Assembly: GCF_002272875.1 (NCBI RefSeq) | Contig: NZ_MLAN01000004.1 | Location: forward strand, 62,001 to 126,000 | DNA length: 64,000 nucleotides | Reading direction: 5' to 3' | Source of the DNA: Helicobacter sp. 11S02629-2 | Lineage (GTDB): Bacteria; Campylobacterota; Campylobacteria; Campylobacterales; Helicobacteraceae | In this document: positions 46,002-53,650 of the stretch, one piece after another | Position numbering within the stretch: the first letter of the stretch is position 1 | How the letters are laid out: the number at the start of each line of letters is the position of its first letter | Translations under genes and position numbers: made by a program | The notes under the pieces: generated by a model | Database searches by the model: none | Seen by the model: the letters and a program-made list of their open reading frames with translations, nothing else | Told to the model about the DNA's origin: nothing

Positions 46002-46859
46002 TTAGCTCTCTTTGCTACTAACTCTAGACTTAGCACTTTTTACTGTATTTAAAAGCAAAGAAGATATAGTCATAGGCCCAACCCCCCCCGGCACTGGAGT
46101 TATATAGCTACATTTTGGCGCTACGCCTTCAAAGTCTACATCGCCTTTAAGACTGCCATCTTCCATCCTAGTTATGCCTATATCTATAACTACAGATCCT
46201 TCTTTTACCATGTCTTCTTTTATAAGTCCTACTCTACCAGTAGCCACACATAAGATATCAGCTTGACGCGTAAAAAAGGCTAGATCTTTTGTGAACTTAT
46301 GGGCTATAGTAACTGTGGCACCTGCATTTAACATAAGCATGGCAAGGGGACGCCCTACTATAGTGCTTTCGCCAACTATAGTAACATCTTTACTTTTTAT
46401 ATCGATGTTGTAGTATTTTAGTAGCTCCATAACGCCTAGAGGGGTCGCTGGCACAAAGCCATTAAGCTTAGAAGTAAGTTTTCCACTATTAATTGGATGG
46501 AAGCCATCTACATCTTTTGAAGGAGTGATGGCATTTAGCACGGCATCTGCGTTTATGTGAGTTGGGAGGGGAAGTTGGATTAAGATTCCATCTATTAGAG
46601 GGTTTAGATTAAGATTTTCTACCATGCACAAAAGATCTTTTTGGGTAGTTTTTAAAGGCATCTTATAAGTTATAGAAGTTATGCCTACTTTTTGGCAAGC
46701 TTTAGACTTCATATTAACATAAGCTTGGCTTGCTGGGTCTTCGCCAACTAGTATAACAGCTAAGCTTGGGAAAATGTGCTCTTTAGCTAGAAGGGCTACT
46801 TCTTTAGTTATATCATCTTGAATCTTAAGAGAGAGTTTTTTACCATCTAATAAGGTCAT
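46002..46859 (-). CDS. folD: Bifunctional methylene-THF dehydrogenase/cyclohydrolase FolD
   Basis: A 285-residue cytoplasmic enzyme of one-carbon metabolism. 'AYVNMKSKACQKVGI' holds the catalytic lysine, 'IQLPLP' and 'DVDGFHP' are signatures, and 'PVPGGVGPMT' closes the NADP site. The codons for that Gly-Gly stretch make a run of eight identical bases (C8 on the plus strand, 46082-46089). It is divergent from the cytochrome gene at 46912, with 52 bp between them. Confidence 0.95.
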   Translation of the reverse strand: MTLLDGKKLSLKIQDDITKEVALLAKEHIFPSLAVILVGEDPASQAYVNMKSKACQKVGITSITYKMPLKTTQKDLLCMVENLNLNPLIDGILIQLPLPTHINADAVLNAITPSKDVDGFHPINSGKLTSKLNGFVPATPLGVMELLKYYNIDIKSKDVTIVGESTIVGRPLAMLMLNAGATVTIAHKFTKDLAFFTRQADILCVATGRVGLIKEDMVKEGSVVIDIGITRMEDGSLKGDVDFEGVAPKCSYITPVPGGVGPMTISSLLLNTVKSAKSRVSSKES

Positions 46860-46911
46860 ATTAAATCCTTTTGCAAATAGATTCCGTATAATATACTTTT
46901 TTTGGAAGGCT

Positions 46912-47274
46912 ATGAAGTTGCATAAAGTTGTTTTTGTATTTTTTATGTCTTGCGTGCTTGCTTTTAACCTAGTGTCTGGGCAAGACTTCTTAACAGATAA
47001 AGAGTATGGAAGGCAGCTTTATCTAGACCCTCGTGGAGTGGCTTGCATCAAGTGCCATGGGGTTGATGGCAAAGGAAGCTTTATCGCTAAGTATAAAACT
47101 AGGTCTGGCAAGGTTAAAGAGATAATAGCCCCAGATATAACAAACCTTGACTATGAGCACTTTAAAGAAGGTATCATAAATGGCAAGGGTGTTATGCCAA
47201 GGTACTACTTAACTGATGAAGAGATTAATGCTATCTATACATATATAAACGAAGGACAAGAAGATGTCAGATGA
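46912..47274 (+). CDS. Small exported c-type cytochrome
   Basis: A 120-residue protein with a signal peptide (residues 1-23, 'VFFMSCVLAFNLVSG') and one haem motif C-I-K-C-H near residue 45. M92 in 'GKGVMPRYYLTDEE' is the likely distal ligand, as in class I cytochromes. Probably a soluble periplasmic electron carrier. It overlaps the DUF493 gene by 11 bases. Confidence 0.88.
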   Translation: MKLHKVVFVFFMSCVLAFNLVSGQDFLTDKEYGRQLYLDPRGVACIKCHGVDGKGSFIAKYKTRSGKVKEIIAPDITNLDYEHFKEGIINGKGVMPRYYLTDEEINAIYTYINEGQEDVR

Positions 47275-47512
47275 AAAAAAGATAGAGTATCCTTGTATTT
47301 GGGAATATAAAATATTTACTAGTGATAAAGACTATGTGCTAAAAGAGATAGCAGATCTAAATAACAATATTAAGATTCTAAGCTCAGATAGGCAGTCAAA
47401 AAATGGCAAATACACAGTCATAGACACCAGCTTGTATGTCGAAAATGAAGAAAAAAGAAATGAAGTTTTTACCAAACTAAGGAATCTAAAAGAAGTCCAC
47501 TTAGTCATATAA
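47264..47512 (+). CDS. DUF493-family small protein (HP0495/YbeD type)
   Basis: An 82-residue cytoplasmic alpha/beta protein. 'YPCIWEYKIF' and 'KNGKYTVIDTSLYVENEEK' follow the DUF493 pattern, as in H. pylori HP0495 and E. coli YbeD. A regulatory ACT-like fold is known; its function is not. It starts inside the cytochrome gene and is followed 30 bp later by a membrane protein gene. Confidence 0.82.
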   Translation: MSDEKKIEYPCIWEYKIFTSDKDYVLKEIADLNNNIKILSSDRQSKNGKYTVIDTSLYVENEEKRNEVFTKLRNLKEVHLVI

Positions 47513-47542
47513 TAAAAGTCAAATCAAGTTTTAAGGAAAGCG

Positions 47543-48085
47543 ATGCGTTTAGTAGAAAAGATTTCAGGTAGCATCTACCTCATAGTTTTAGGACTTTGTA
47601 TAGGGGGGATAGTCTTAAGTGCTATAAGTGCGGCTACTATCTTTGATAGTAATGCGATTTTAAGGATTAATGACTTATCAAATAGCATACTTACTCGCTT
47701 TGATGAAGGCATCATCATGACTAAGATTTTTGAAAGATTTGGCTATATATTAAATATATCAGCCATCATTATCTTAGTTTATGAAAGCCTTTCTTTTAAA
47801 CTCCAAAAAAGTGGCTTTTTGCTATGGCTTTTAGGGATCTTAAATGCCATTTTAATATTTCTTTTTACCTTCTACTACACTAATAAAATAGTCACTATGC
47901 AAAATGAAGGTGCAAGTGTCACAGCAGGGGTAGACTTTAATCTAGTCCATAAGCAAAGTGAGGTAGTTTTTAAAGTCTTACTAGTCACTTTGATAATAGC
48001 TTTTATAGCAAGAGTGTTTATCCTAGCTTCTAATAAGACTTTAGAATCTAAGCCAAAAACAAGGGCCAGAAAAAAGACTGAGTAA
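47543..48085 (+). CDS. Four-helix membrane protein, DUF4149-like
   Basis: A 180-residue protein with membrane segments near residues 9-31, 64-82, 90-111 and 144-164, and a Lys/Arg-rich C-terminal tail. The spacing and the early 'IYLIVLGLCIGGIVLSAI' helix resemble the DUF4149 family, but I am not certain. It is the last of three closely spaced plus-strand genes. No enzymatic motif is visible. Confidence 0.65.
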   Translation: MRLVEKISGSIYLIVLGLCIGGIVLSAISAATIFDSNAILRINDLSNSILTRFDEGIIMTKIFERFGYILNISAIIILVYESLSFKLQKSGFLLWLLGILNAILIFLFTFYYTNKIVTMQNEGASVTAGVDFNLVHKQSEVVFKVLLVTLIIAFIARVFILASNKTLESKPKTRARKKTE

Positions 48086-48146
48086 AAGCTAAGTGCAAGG
48101 CAAGGTAAAATTAACAAGGCATGAACTAGGCTAAAAAGCAAAACTA

Positions 48147-48173
48147 GATTCTATAAAAATGGATTCTATAAAA
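48147..48173 (+). repeat. Two direct copies of GATTCTATAAAA
   Basis: The 12-base word occurs at 48147-48158 and 48162-48173, 15 bases apart start to start, in the gap before cfa. It is the same word that forms the hairpins elsewhere, here in direct orientation. Confidence 0.7.
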
Positions 48174-48250
48174 GATAAATTTAACAAAAAGAAAGGCTAG
48201 TAAAGTGGGCATAAGGAGACTTGGTTAAGTAGCCTATGGCTTTATTTGTC

Positions 48251-48256
48251 TATAAT
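48251..48256 (+). promoter_or_regulatory. Probable cfa promoter -10 box
   Basis: A perfect TATAAT 61 bases upstream of the cfa ATG. A strong AGGAGG ribosome site lies 7-8 bases before that ATG. Confidence 0.55.
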
Positions 48257-48316
48257 GTTTGTTTTTGAATCTTTTTAGAACTTATAAAATATTCATAACT
48301 TTAAGGAGGTTAGTAG

Positions 48317-49516
48317 ATGCTAGCACAAGTCGTATTAAAAAAAGTTGCTTCTAAGTTACATGAGGTAGACCCAAGCATAAGTTTTGAATTAGTGCTTTGG
48401 GATAAGGGCGTTATAAAAAAAGGAGATGGTGAGCCAAAGTTTAAGATAGTTTTTACAAAAACTCCTACATCTAAGGTACTAACTGGCGGGACTATGGATG
48501 CTTCACTTATCTTTGGTGAGCTTTATATGGATGGCTTTATAGAGATAGAAGGAGACTTTGATAGTGCTATCTTGCTACTTCATAAAAACTCTATCAAAAA
48601 GTACACAAACAAAGTTAAAGACATAAAACCTCCAAAAACTACTGATGTAGAAAAGAAAAATATCAAAAGTCACTACGATATAGGTAATGACTTCTATAAA
48701 CTATGGCTTGATAGCACTATGAGCTATTCATGTGCCTACTTTAAAACTAAAGAAGATTCTTTAGAGCAAGCCCAACTTCAAAAGATACATCACACCCTAG
48801 CAAAGCTAAACCTTCAAAAAGGTGAAACCTTGCTTGACATAGGCTGTGGCTGGGGCTATCTAGCTATAAGTGCTGCTAAAAAATATGGTGTAAGAGTTTT
48901 TGGAAACACTATAAGTGAAGAGCAGTTTAAGTTTGCAACTAATAGAGTAAAAGAAGAAGGCTTAGAAGACTTAGTAACTATCAAACTTTTAAACTACCAA
49001 GATCTAAGCTTGGAAGCTTTAGGGCTAGATAAACCGCTTGATAAAATAGTAAGTGTGGGTATGTTTGAACACGTCGGCAAGGCAAATATCAGCTTTTATC
49101 TTTCAAAAGTTAAATCCATATTAAAAGAAGGCGGTAACTTCTTACTTCACTCTATACTTTGTGAGTTTGAGGGTAATACTAACGCCTTTATAGATAAGTA
49201 CATCTTCCCGGGTGGTTATATACCAACTTTAAGAGAAGTTATATATGCAAGCACAGACTTAGAGTTTGAACTAGGTATGGCAGAAAGCCTTAGGATCCAC
49301 TACGCCATGACACTTGATAAGTGGAGTGAGAACTTTGAAGCTAAGATTGATGAAGTTAGAAAGATGTATGATGAGAGATTTATAAGAATGTGGAGGCTTT
49401 ATCTAGATTCTTGTGCGTCTGCTTTTAGAGTAAACTCAGTTAATATCTATCAGCTTTTCTTTACCAAACACTTTAACAACAACGCCCCTTTAACTAGAGA
49501 ATACATCTATAAATAA
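48317..49516 (+). CDS. cfa: Cyclopropane-fatty-acyl-phospholipid synthase
   Basis: A 399-residue SAM-dependent methyltransferase that adds a methylene bridge to unsaturated membrane lipid chains. The SAM-binding 'LLDIGCGWGYLAI' and the family segments 'HYDIGNDFYKLWLD', 'MSYSCAYF' and 'FEHVGKANI' are present. The N-terminal lipid-binding domain (1-110) is complete. It has its own promoter-like box and strong ribosome site. Confidence 0.96.
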   Translation: MLAQVVLKKVASKLHEVDPSISFELVLWDKGVIKKGDGEPKFKIVFTKTPTSKVLTGGTMDASLIFGELYMDGFIEIEGDFDSAILLLHKNSIKKYTNKVKDIKPPKTTDVEKKNIKSHYDIGNDFYKLWLDSTMSYSCAYFKTKEDSLEQAQLQKIHHTLAKLNLQKGETLLDIGCGWGYLAISAAKKYGVRVFGNTISEEQFKFATNRVKEEGLEDLVTIKLLNYQDLSLEALGLDKPLDKIVSVGMFEHVGKANISFYLSKVKSILKEGGNFLLHSILCEFEGNTNAFIDKYIFPGGYIPTLREVIYASTDLEFELGMAESLRIHYAMTLDKWSENFEAKIDEVRKMYDERFIRMWRLYLDSCASAFRVNSVNIYQLFFTKHFNNNAPLTREYIYK

Positions 49517-49542
49517 GACTAAATCTTAAAGCACATCTTAGT

Positions 49543-49569
49543 TTTATGGAATCTTAAAGATTCCATAAA
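49543..49569 (+). terminator. GATTC-type inverted repeat after cfa
   Basis: TTTATGGAATCTT and AAGATTCCATAAA are exact reverse complements with one base between them, 26 bases after the cfa stop. Confidence 0.55.
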
Positions 49570-49768
49570 GCATCATTTAAAAAATCTTTTTTAAACCATG
49601 TAGCACAAACTTAAGTCCATACACATAACGCTTAGTCATGCCGCTTGCTTTTTGTCTTAAAATATCAATAAAGCTTTAAAACCTACTTACTAAACACTTT
49701 CTTTTTATATATGTAGTAATATTTGAGACACATTAAAGCACATAAACTCTCTTTACAAAGGTAGCTAA

Positions 49769-50755
49769 ATGGAAGCAGTCGCAGGCATCGCACTTTTATA
49801 CGTTATATTGTTCCTTTTATATTGGGGTGGTACTGCTTATATCAGAGTAGATAGAGAAAGGACTATGCCAAGAAAGAAAGGGTTTAGATTCTTTTTCTTC
49901 CTTTTTATAGTTGGGATAGTCATCTTTGCTGTATGGTTTCTTTATGAGACCCCAAGCAAGATGACAGCCATAAGCTTTTTAGCCCTTGCTTACTTTGTAG
50001 TATTTGCCATATTTTGGATAGCTTCAAGCTTGCAAAGGAGGATAAAAAAGTGCCCTTATAAAAGAAGTAGCTGGTTTAATGCTTTTATGATTTTATTTGT
50101 AATATCTATAGCACTTATGATAGCAGGGCTTGTAAAAAGCTTGCCTGATAACTACGCTACAAGCATGCCGACTATATCAGAGAAAGATAGCACAAATCCC
50201 TATGCTAGCAAGTATGATGATGCAACCCTTTTAAAAACTATAAGAAAAGATGCTAGAAATACCTTTTATAACAAGCCCTACAATAAAGACAATAAGTTCG
50301 ATGATGGTCTAAATAAGTCTTTAGCAAGAATCTTAAAGCAAAACAATATACCTGATTCTTTATCGCAAAACTTTACAAACTGTGTGAACTATGAGATCTG
50401 GACTAAACCAGAAGATGCCACGTTTGACCTACCTCTTAAGACTTGTGTTAGCGACTATAGCAGTGGTCTTATGCAAAAGACAAAGTATGTAAATCCAACC
50501 TATGCTATGGCTAATTTTAAAAAAGATGATGAAAGCAATGCTGCTCTTATAAACTATGTCAAAACTCATATGAATGCCAAAACTAGCTTTGAGCATGTAA
50601 AAACTAGCTACCAAATAGAAGACACCAACACCAAAAAAGGTGTGTTTATAAACATGACTTATAGGCAAAGAAATGTGTTAAATGAAACTGTAATTAGCCA
50701 TATCTACGCAAAGATAGATGATAAAGGTAAGATAGTAGTACTAGATAAAAACTAA
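49769..50755 (+). CDS. Membrane protein with four helices and a periplasmic-type C-terminal domain, unknown
   Basis: A 328-residue protein. Hydrophobic segments lie near residues 3-23, 39-60, 67-88 and 104-124. Residues about 130-328 form a polar domain with three cysteines (near 209, 228 and the earlier loop C95), ending in beta-strand-like repeats ('KKGVFINMTYRQRNVLNETV'). I recognise no family. A ribosome site AAAGGTAG lies upstream. It is followed by the toxin-like locus region. Probably a real gene given its length and clean start. Confidence 0.68.
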   Translation: MEAVAGIALLYVILFLLYWGGTAYIRVDRERTMPRKKGFRFFFFLFIVGIVIFAVWFLYETPSKMTAISFLALAYFVVFAIFWIASSLQRRIKKCPYKRSSWFNAFMILFVISIALMIAGLVKSLPDNYATSMPTISEKDSTNPYASKYDDATLLKTIRKDARNTFYNKPYNKDNKFDDGLNKSLARILKQNNIPDSLSQNFTNCVNYEIWTKPEDATFDLPLKTCVSDYSSGLMQKTKYVNPTYAMANFKKDDESNAALINYVKTHMNAKTSFEHVKTSYQIEDTNTKKGVFINMTYRQRNVLNETVISHIYAKIDDKGKIVVLDKN

Positions 50756-50786
50756 GTACATGCAATAAGACTTTGAGTTAAAAAAG

Positions 50787-50812
50787 TAGATTCTATAAAT
50801 TTATAGAATCTA
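50787..50812. terminator. Perfect 26-bp GATTC-type palindrome
   Basis: TAGATTCTATAAA is followed directly by its reverse complement TTTATAGAATCTA, 31 bases after the preceding gene's stop, then T-rich sequence. It would form a cruciform or hairpin and is a candidate terminator. Confidence 0.6.
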
Positions 50813-50990
50813 TTTGTATTTATGTCTTAACGCTAAGGCATATAGTATTAATGAAGCAGTCTCTATCTTGTCTTGACACTAAAAGGCGACATAGTCACTA
50901 ACGTAATAGTTGTGCGTTTGCGTCATCATGGGAGTGCAGTGGGCACGATTAAACAAGCATCAAAAGAATCCATAAAAAGTAAAAATATTG
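50813..50990. other. Intergenic region upstream of the toxin-like locus
   Basis: No coding frame with a start signal. One imperfect stem is present (TATGTCTTA 50821-50829 with TAAGGCATA 50834-50842). The stretch 50880-50950 is less AT-rich than its surroundings and may be a decayed remnant, but nothing in it is recognisable. Confidence 0.4.
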
Positions 50991-50996
50991 ATTTGT

Positions 50997-51002
50997 TATA
51001 AT
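50997..51002 (+). promoter_or_regulatory. Promoter -10 box of the toxin-like mRNA
   Basis: A perfect TATAAT. The start of transcription would fall near 51009, giving a leader of about 70 bases before the small ORF. Confidence 0.6.
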
Positions 51003-51017
51003 TGAAGTAGAGGTTGC

Positions 51018-51041
51018 CCTAAGAGGGTGGTGCCTCTTAGG
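51018..51041 (+). promoter_or_regulatory. Stem-loop in the toxin leader
   Basis: CCTAAGAGG and CCTCTTAGG pair perfectly around GTGGTG. The sequence GGTGGTGCCT at its top recurs in similar form (GGTGATGCCT) at the ribosome site 40 bases later, so the leader may switch pairing partners. On the antisense strand the same stem could end the antisense RNA. Confidence 0.55.
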
Positions 51042-51103
51042 TGTATATCTCGTTCCAAAAAGGAAGGAGGTGATGCCTAATGAAAAAGATTGGGAAAATC
51101 TTA
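51018..51103 (-). ncRNA. Predicted antisense RNA (antitoxin-like)
   Basis: Inferred from a perfect TATAAT on the minus strand at 51115-51110, inside the small ORF. Transcription from about 51103 would run left across the start codon and the AAGGAGG ribosome site and could end at the 51018-51041 stem. The resulting RNA of about 85 bases would mask translation initiation. This is the arrangement known for Helicobacter AapA/IsoA type I modules. Ends are estimates. Confidence 0.5.
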
Positions 51104-51151
51104 GTTTTCATTATACTAGTTATTTTATTAACCTGTACTAAATTAAACTAA
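51080..51151 (+). CDS. 23-residue hydrophobic peptide, candidate type I toxin
   Basis: The ORF begins ATGAAAAAGATTGGGAAAAT and encodes a peptide with a basic start (MKKIGK), a single hydrophobic helix of about 12 residues and a polar end (CTKLN). The ribosome site AAGGAGG at 51064-51070 is very strong and sits next to a small hairpin (TTCC, A5, GGAA). A promoter lies upstream and an antisense promoter lies within the ORF. Size, composition and layout fit membrane-active type I toxins. 'LLTC' near the end could be mistaken for a lipobox, but almost nothing follows the cysteine. Confidence 0.6.
   Translation: MKKIGKILVFIILVILLTCTKLN
51110..51115 (-). promoter_or_regulatory. Antisense promoter -10 box inside the small ORF
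   Basis: TATAAT on the minus strand (ATTATA on the plus strand), preceded by AACTAG. It would drive the antisense RNA across the toxin ribosome site. Confidence 0.5.
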
Positions 51152-51160
51152 GAATAAAAG

Positions 51161-51215
51161 CTAAAAACTAGAAAGGCGCTTCTCAAAAAAGCCTTTTAGC
51201 AAGCCTAGTTTTTAG
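51161..51215 (+). terminator. Long two-part stem after the toxin-like ORF
   Basis: CTAAAAACTAG (51161-51171) pairs with CTAGTTTTTAG (51205-51215), and inside it AAAGGC (51172-51177) pairs with GCCTTT (51191-51196). It starts 10 bases after the ORF's stop codon. It would end the toxin mRNA in a stable 3' structure. Confidence 0.6.
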
Positions 51216-51654
51216 TTAATCTTTTTCAAAGAAACTTGCGCTATCGCTTGTTTTTTCACCCTCTTGAAGTTGCTTGCTTACTCTTACTTAATATAGCTTA
51301 GTCACTAAACGCACTTTTTTAAAAGCTAAGTCTTTACTAATTTCCATCCAACTCCACAAACCACCAACCTAAACTTACTAATACTAAAAGCTAAGCTTCT
51401 CTCACTATGTAAAAGTTAAGCCTTCTCTTTCTTTCTTCTATTTTAGTAAAAGATCATTTTAATATTTAAAGTGAAAAAGAGCTAAAAATAGCTAAAAGTA
51501 AAATCTTATTTCATTTTTAGTATTAACTAATAAATATTTTTTATAAAAGTTTTCACTTTAAGCTTCCTTTAATACAAAAAAAAAAAAAACAATTAGAATT
51601 TTCTAACTCACTAAGTTAGTGGTAATTAAATTCTAAAAGTAAAAAGGATAAAAG
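51216..51654. other. Intergenic region upstream of the outer-membrane protein gene
   Basis: Very AT-rich, no coding frame seen. It contains a 12-bp inverted repeat with wide spacing (TTAAAGTGAAAA 51466-51477, TTTTCACTTTAA 51550-51561) and the A14 tract listed separately. The promoter of the following gene should be here. Confidence 0.55.
51576..51589 (+). repeat. Homopolymer tract A14 in the OMP promoter region
   Basis: Fourteen consecutive A bases, 65 bases upstream of the OMP start codon. Homopolymer A/T tracts of this length slip during replication, and in Helicobacter they tune expression of outer-membrane adhesin genes. Confidence 0.75.
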
Positions 51655-53172
51655 ATGAAAAAGGTTACTAAGATAATACTAGCTACTAGCTTGATAGCTA
51701 GCTTAAGTAGTGTGGCTATGGCTGCTACCCATCATAAAAGAGGTAGTCACTCTAGAGAAAGTATAAGCTCTAGTAGTAATAATGACATAAGAGGAGTTAA
51801 GTTCTTACTGGGGGCTGGAGTTGGCACAGGACTAGATATAAATACTAATAAGGGCTTTAATGTAAATCTAGCGCCCAATGCAGGACTAGATGCTAAGTTA
51901 AAACTAGGTACTGGAATCTTTACTACTACTAGATCTAGCACGCTAGGTTTACAAGCGACTATAGGAGTAGGAGCTAACTCTATAGGTAGTACTTCTAGTT
52001 TTAATCCTCAGTACTCAGTTAACTTAGACTTTATACAAGCCTTTAAACTTGGAAGCACAGGCTATATAAAACTAGGTTATATAATAGGCGCTGGTGTTGC
52101 TATAAGGACTAATGATGGTGGTAGTAATGGAAGAGGAAACTTTAGTGGTGATAGTGTAGTTGGGGCTGCTGTGGCTAGGATAAATGGGATTGACAATCCA
52201 GCTGCTAATGGTAATACATTACCAGATCATATAAATAGTGGCACTGAATCAAATAATTATAATGATGCAATAGCTAAGGCTAAGCAGGCATATAGCTCTG
52301 CAAAAAGTGGCAACTTTCAAGATGCAAATATTTACATAGCTGCTGCACAAGCTAGTGCAGGCAAGGTTTCAGGATTTTCAGTTTTGGGTCCGGCTGCTCT
52401 AGTGGTACCAAGCAGTTATGCTGGAGGACAACAGCTACAGGCTGCTGCAGACCTAAAAGACACTATAAACAATCTAGCCGTTCTTATCAAACAAATGCAA
52501 GATACTAGGATATCGGGGTTAAATTCTCAATTAAGCTCTGCAAATTCTAGATTAAATGATCTCCAAAACCAACTAAACCAAGCAAATAGCGATAAGACTA
52601 CACAACAAAATAGAGCAGATACTTTACAGTCCCAGCTAGATACAGCTAACAATAAAACCATACCGGATTTAAAAAGTCAAATAAGTACTTTAACAACTGA
52701 AAAGTCTAAGATACAAGAAGATTTAAATACAGCAAATACAACTGTTGCAGCCTTAAAAGCAACTTCAGGTCAGCTAACTCCAGAACAAACAAAAGCTTTA
52801 AATGCTGCTAAACAGCAAGTTACAGATCTAACAGCTGAGTTAGGCACAGCTAATACAAATCTAACTAAGGCTCAAGGTGATTTAGAAAGTACTAAAACTC
52901 AACTAAGTGCAGTAACAGCTCAACTAGATGAACTTAAAAGACAAAATCGAATAGCAGCTGCTAATGAAGAAAGTGAAGCAGAGCGTAGACGTAGGGCAAG
53001 TGCTAATAACACCCCTTCACTAATGCCTACTCTTAAAGCTGGGCTTATAGCCTTTATAGGTAAGCATCAAGCAGTATCACTAGAGTATCAGTACTACTTT
53101 AGAAATACCATGCCTAATACAGCTAGTAGTGATATCTCATTTAACTATACCTACTACTTTGGAAGTAACTAG
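51655..53172 (+). CDS. Outer-membrane protein with a coiled-coil domain inserted in a small beta barrel
   Basis: A 505-residue exported protein. The signal peptide ends near residue 23 ('SSVAMA'). Residues about 45-165 are alternating amphipathic strands ('LGLQATIGVGANSIG', 'YIKLGYIIGAGVAIR'). Residues about 270-440 form a long Gln/Asn/Thr-rich coiled coil ('LNDLQNQLNQANSDK', repeated heptads). A C-terminal pair of strands ends in aromatic residues ('FNYTYYFGSN'), as in barrel proteins. The coiled coil thus appears inserted in an outer loop or in the periplasmic side. A Helicobacter OMP-like role in adhesion or wall tethering is possible but unproven. AAAGGA precedes the ATG. Confidence 0.72.
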   Translation: MKKVTKIILATSLIASLSSVAMAATHHKRGSHSRESISSSSNNDIRGVKFLLGAGVGTGLDINTNKGFNVNLAPNAGLDAKLKLGTGIFTTTRSSTLGLQATIGVGANSIGSTSSFNPQYSVNLDFIQAFKLGSTGYIKLGYIIGAGVAIRTNDGGSNGRGNFSGDSVVGAAVARINGIDNPAANGNTLPDHINSGTESNNYNDAIAKAKQAYSSAKSGNFQDANIYIAAAQASAGKVSGFSVLGPAALVVPSSYAGGQQLQAAADLKDTINNLAVLIKQMQDTRISGLNSQLSSANSRLNDLQNQLNQANSDKTTQQNRADTLQSQLDTANNKTIPDLKSQISTLTTEKSKIQEDLNTANTTVAALKATSGQLTPEQTKALNAAKQQVTDLTAELGTANTNLTKAQGDLESTKTQLSAVTAQLDELKRQNRIAAANEESEAERRRRASANNTPSLMPTLKAGLIAFIGKHQAVSLEYQYYFRNTMPNTASSDISFNYTYYFGSN

Positions 53173-53182
53173 GAGATTAGAT

Positions 53183-53214
53183 AACAACCATTAGACTAAA
53201 GCTTGGGGGTTGTT
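53183..53214 (+). terminator. Stem-loop just after the OMP gene
   Basis: AACAACC (53183-53189) pairs with GGTTGTT (53208-53214). It lies 11 bases after the stop codon, without a long T run. Confidence 0.4.
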
Positions 53215-53303
53215 GATATGAGTTAGTAAGAGTTATATGTGTTTGAAATATTTGTCATTGCTAGAAGGTCTTTAGATCTACTTGGCAATTAAATATTTAA
53301 GAT

Positions 53304-53332
53304 TTAAGATTCTATTTATTTAAGAATCTTAA
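53304..53332. repeat. GATTC-type inverted repeat
   Basis: TTAAGATTCT (53304-53313) and AGAATCTTAA (53323-53332) pair over 10 bp around 9 bases. It is in the gap between the OMP gene and the PilT-like gene, about 130 bp after the OMP stop. Confidence 0.55.
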
Positions 53333-53426
53333 CTCTTTGGGTTTGGGTGGGTGGGATGCATTACTTAAAAAGTAGTCTAAGAGTTTATGAAGATCTTTTT
53401 GTATGTTTGATCTTTATAACTAACTT

Positions 53427-53590
53427 TAAACTACTTAAAGACTTAAGTTTTTAGGAGTGATTATATTTTGTATGTTTATAGTCACAACAAAAACTTAAAC
53501 CTTTGTCTTTTTAAGATCGCTTAGGGCTAGATAAACTTTATAAGCTTTTATTAGTGACAAAAGCTTATAGGTCTAATCTAGCCCTTTTTT
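53427..53590 (+). ncRNA. Candidate structured non-coding RNA, about 165 bases
   Basis: A TATAAC box lies near 53415. Next is a long hairpin (53437-53510) made of three consecutive stems: AAAGAC/GTCTTT, TTAAGTTTTT/AAAAACTTAA and GTGATTATA/TATAGTCAC. Then comes a strong intrinsic terminator: AGGGCTAGAT (53523-53532) with ATCTAGCCCT (53576-53585), an inner TATAAGCTTTT/AAAAGCTTATA stem and a T6 tail. No ORF lies in it. Both hairpins and the T tail suit a plus-strand RNA. The length is near that of 6S RNA, but the fold is two hairpins, so that identity is not supported. Confidence 0.5.
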
Positions 53591-53650
53591 ATTGTACTTC
53601 GCTGTAATTAGTGCTTAATTAGCTTACATAGTTTTAAAAAGCCTTAAGAT

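Noticed and set aside
46082-46089. C8 tract (G8 in the folD coding strand) as a phase-variation tract
   Set aside because: The run encodes the conserved Gly-Gly of the FolD 'PVPGGVGPMT' motif, and the gene is intact and likely essential. Codon choice explains it, although slippage in reads could still be checked.
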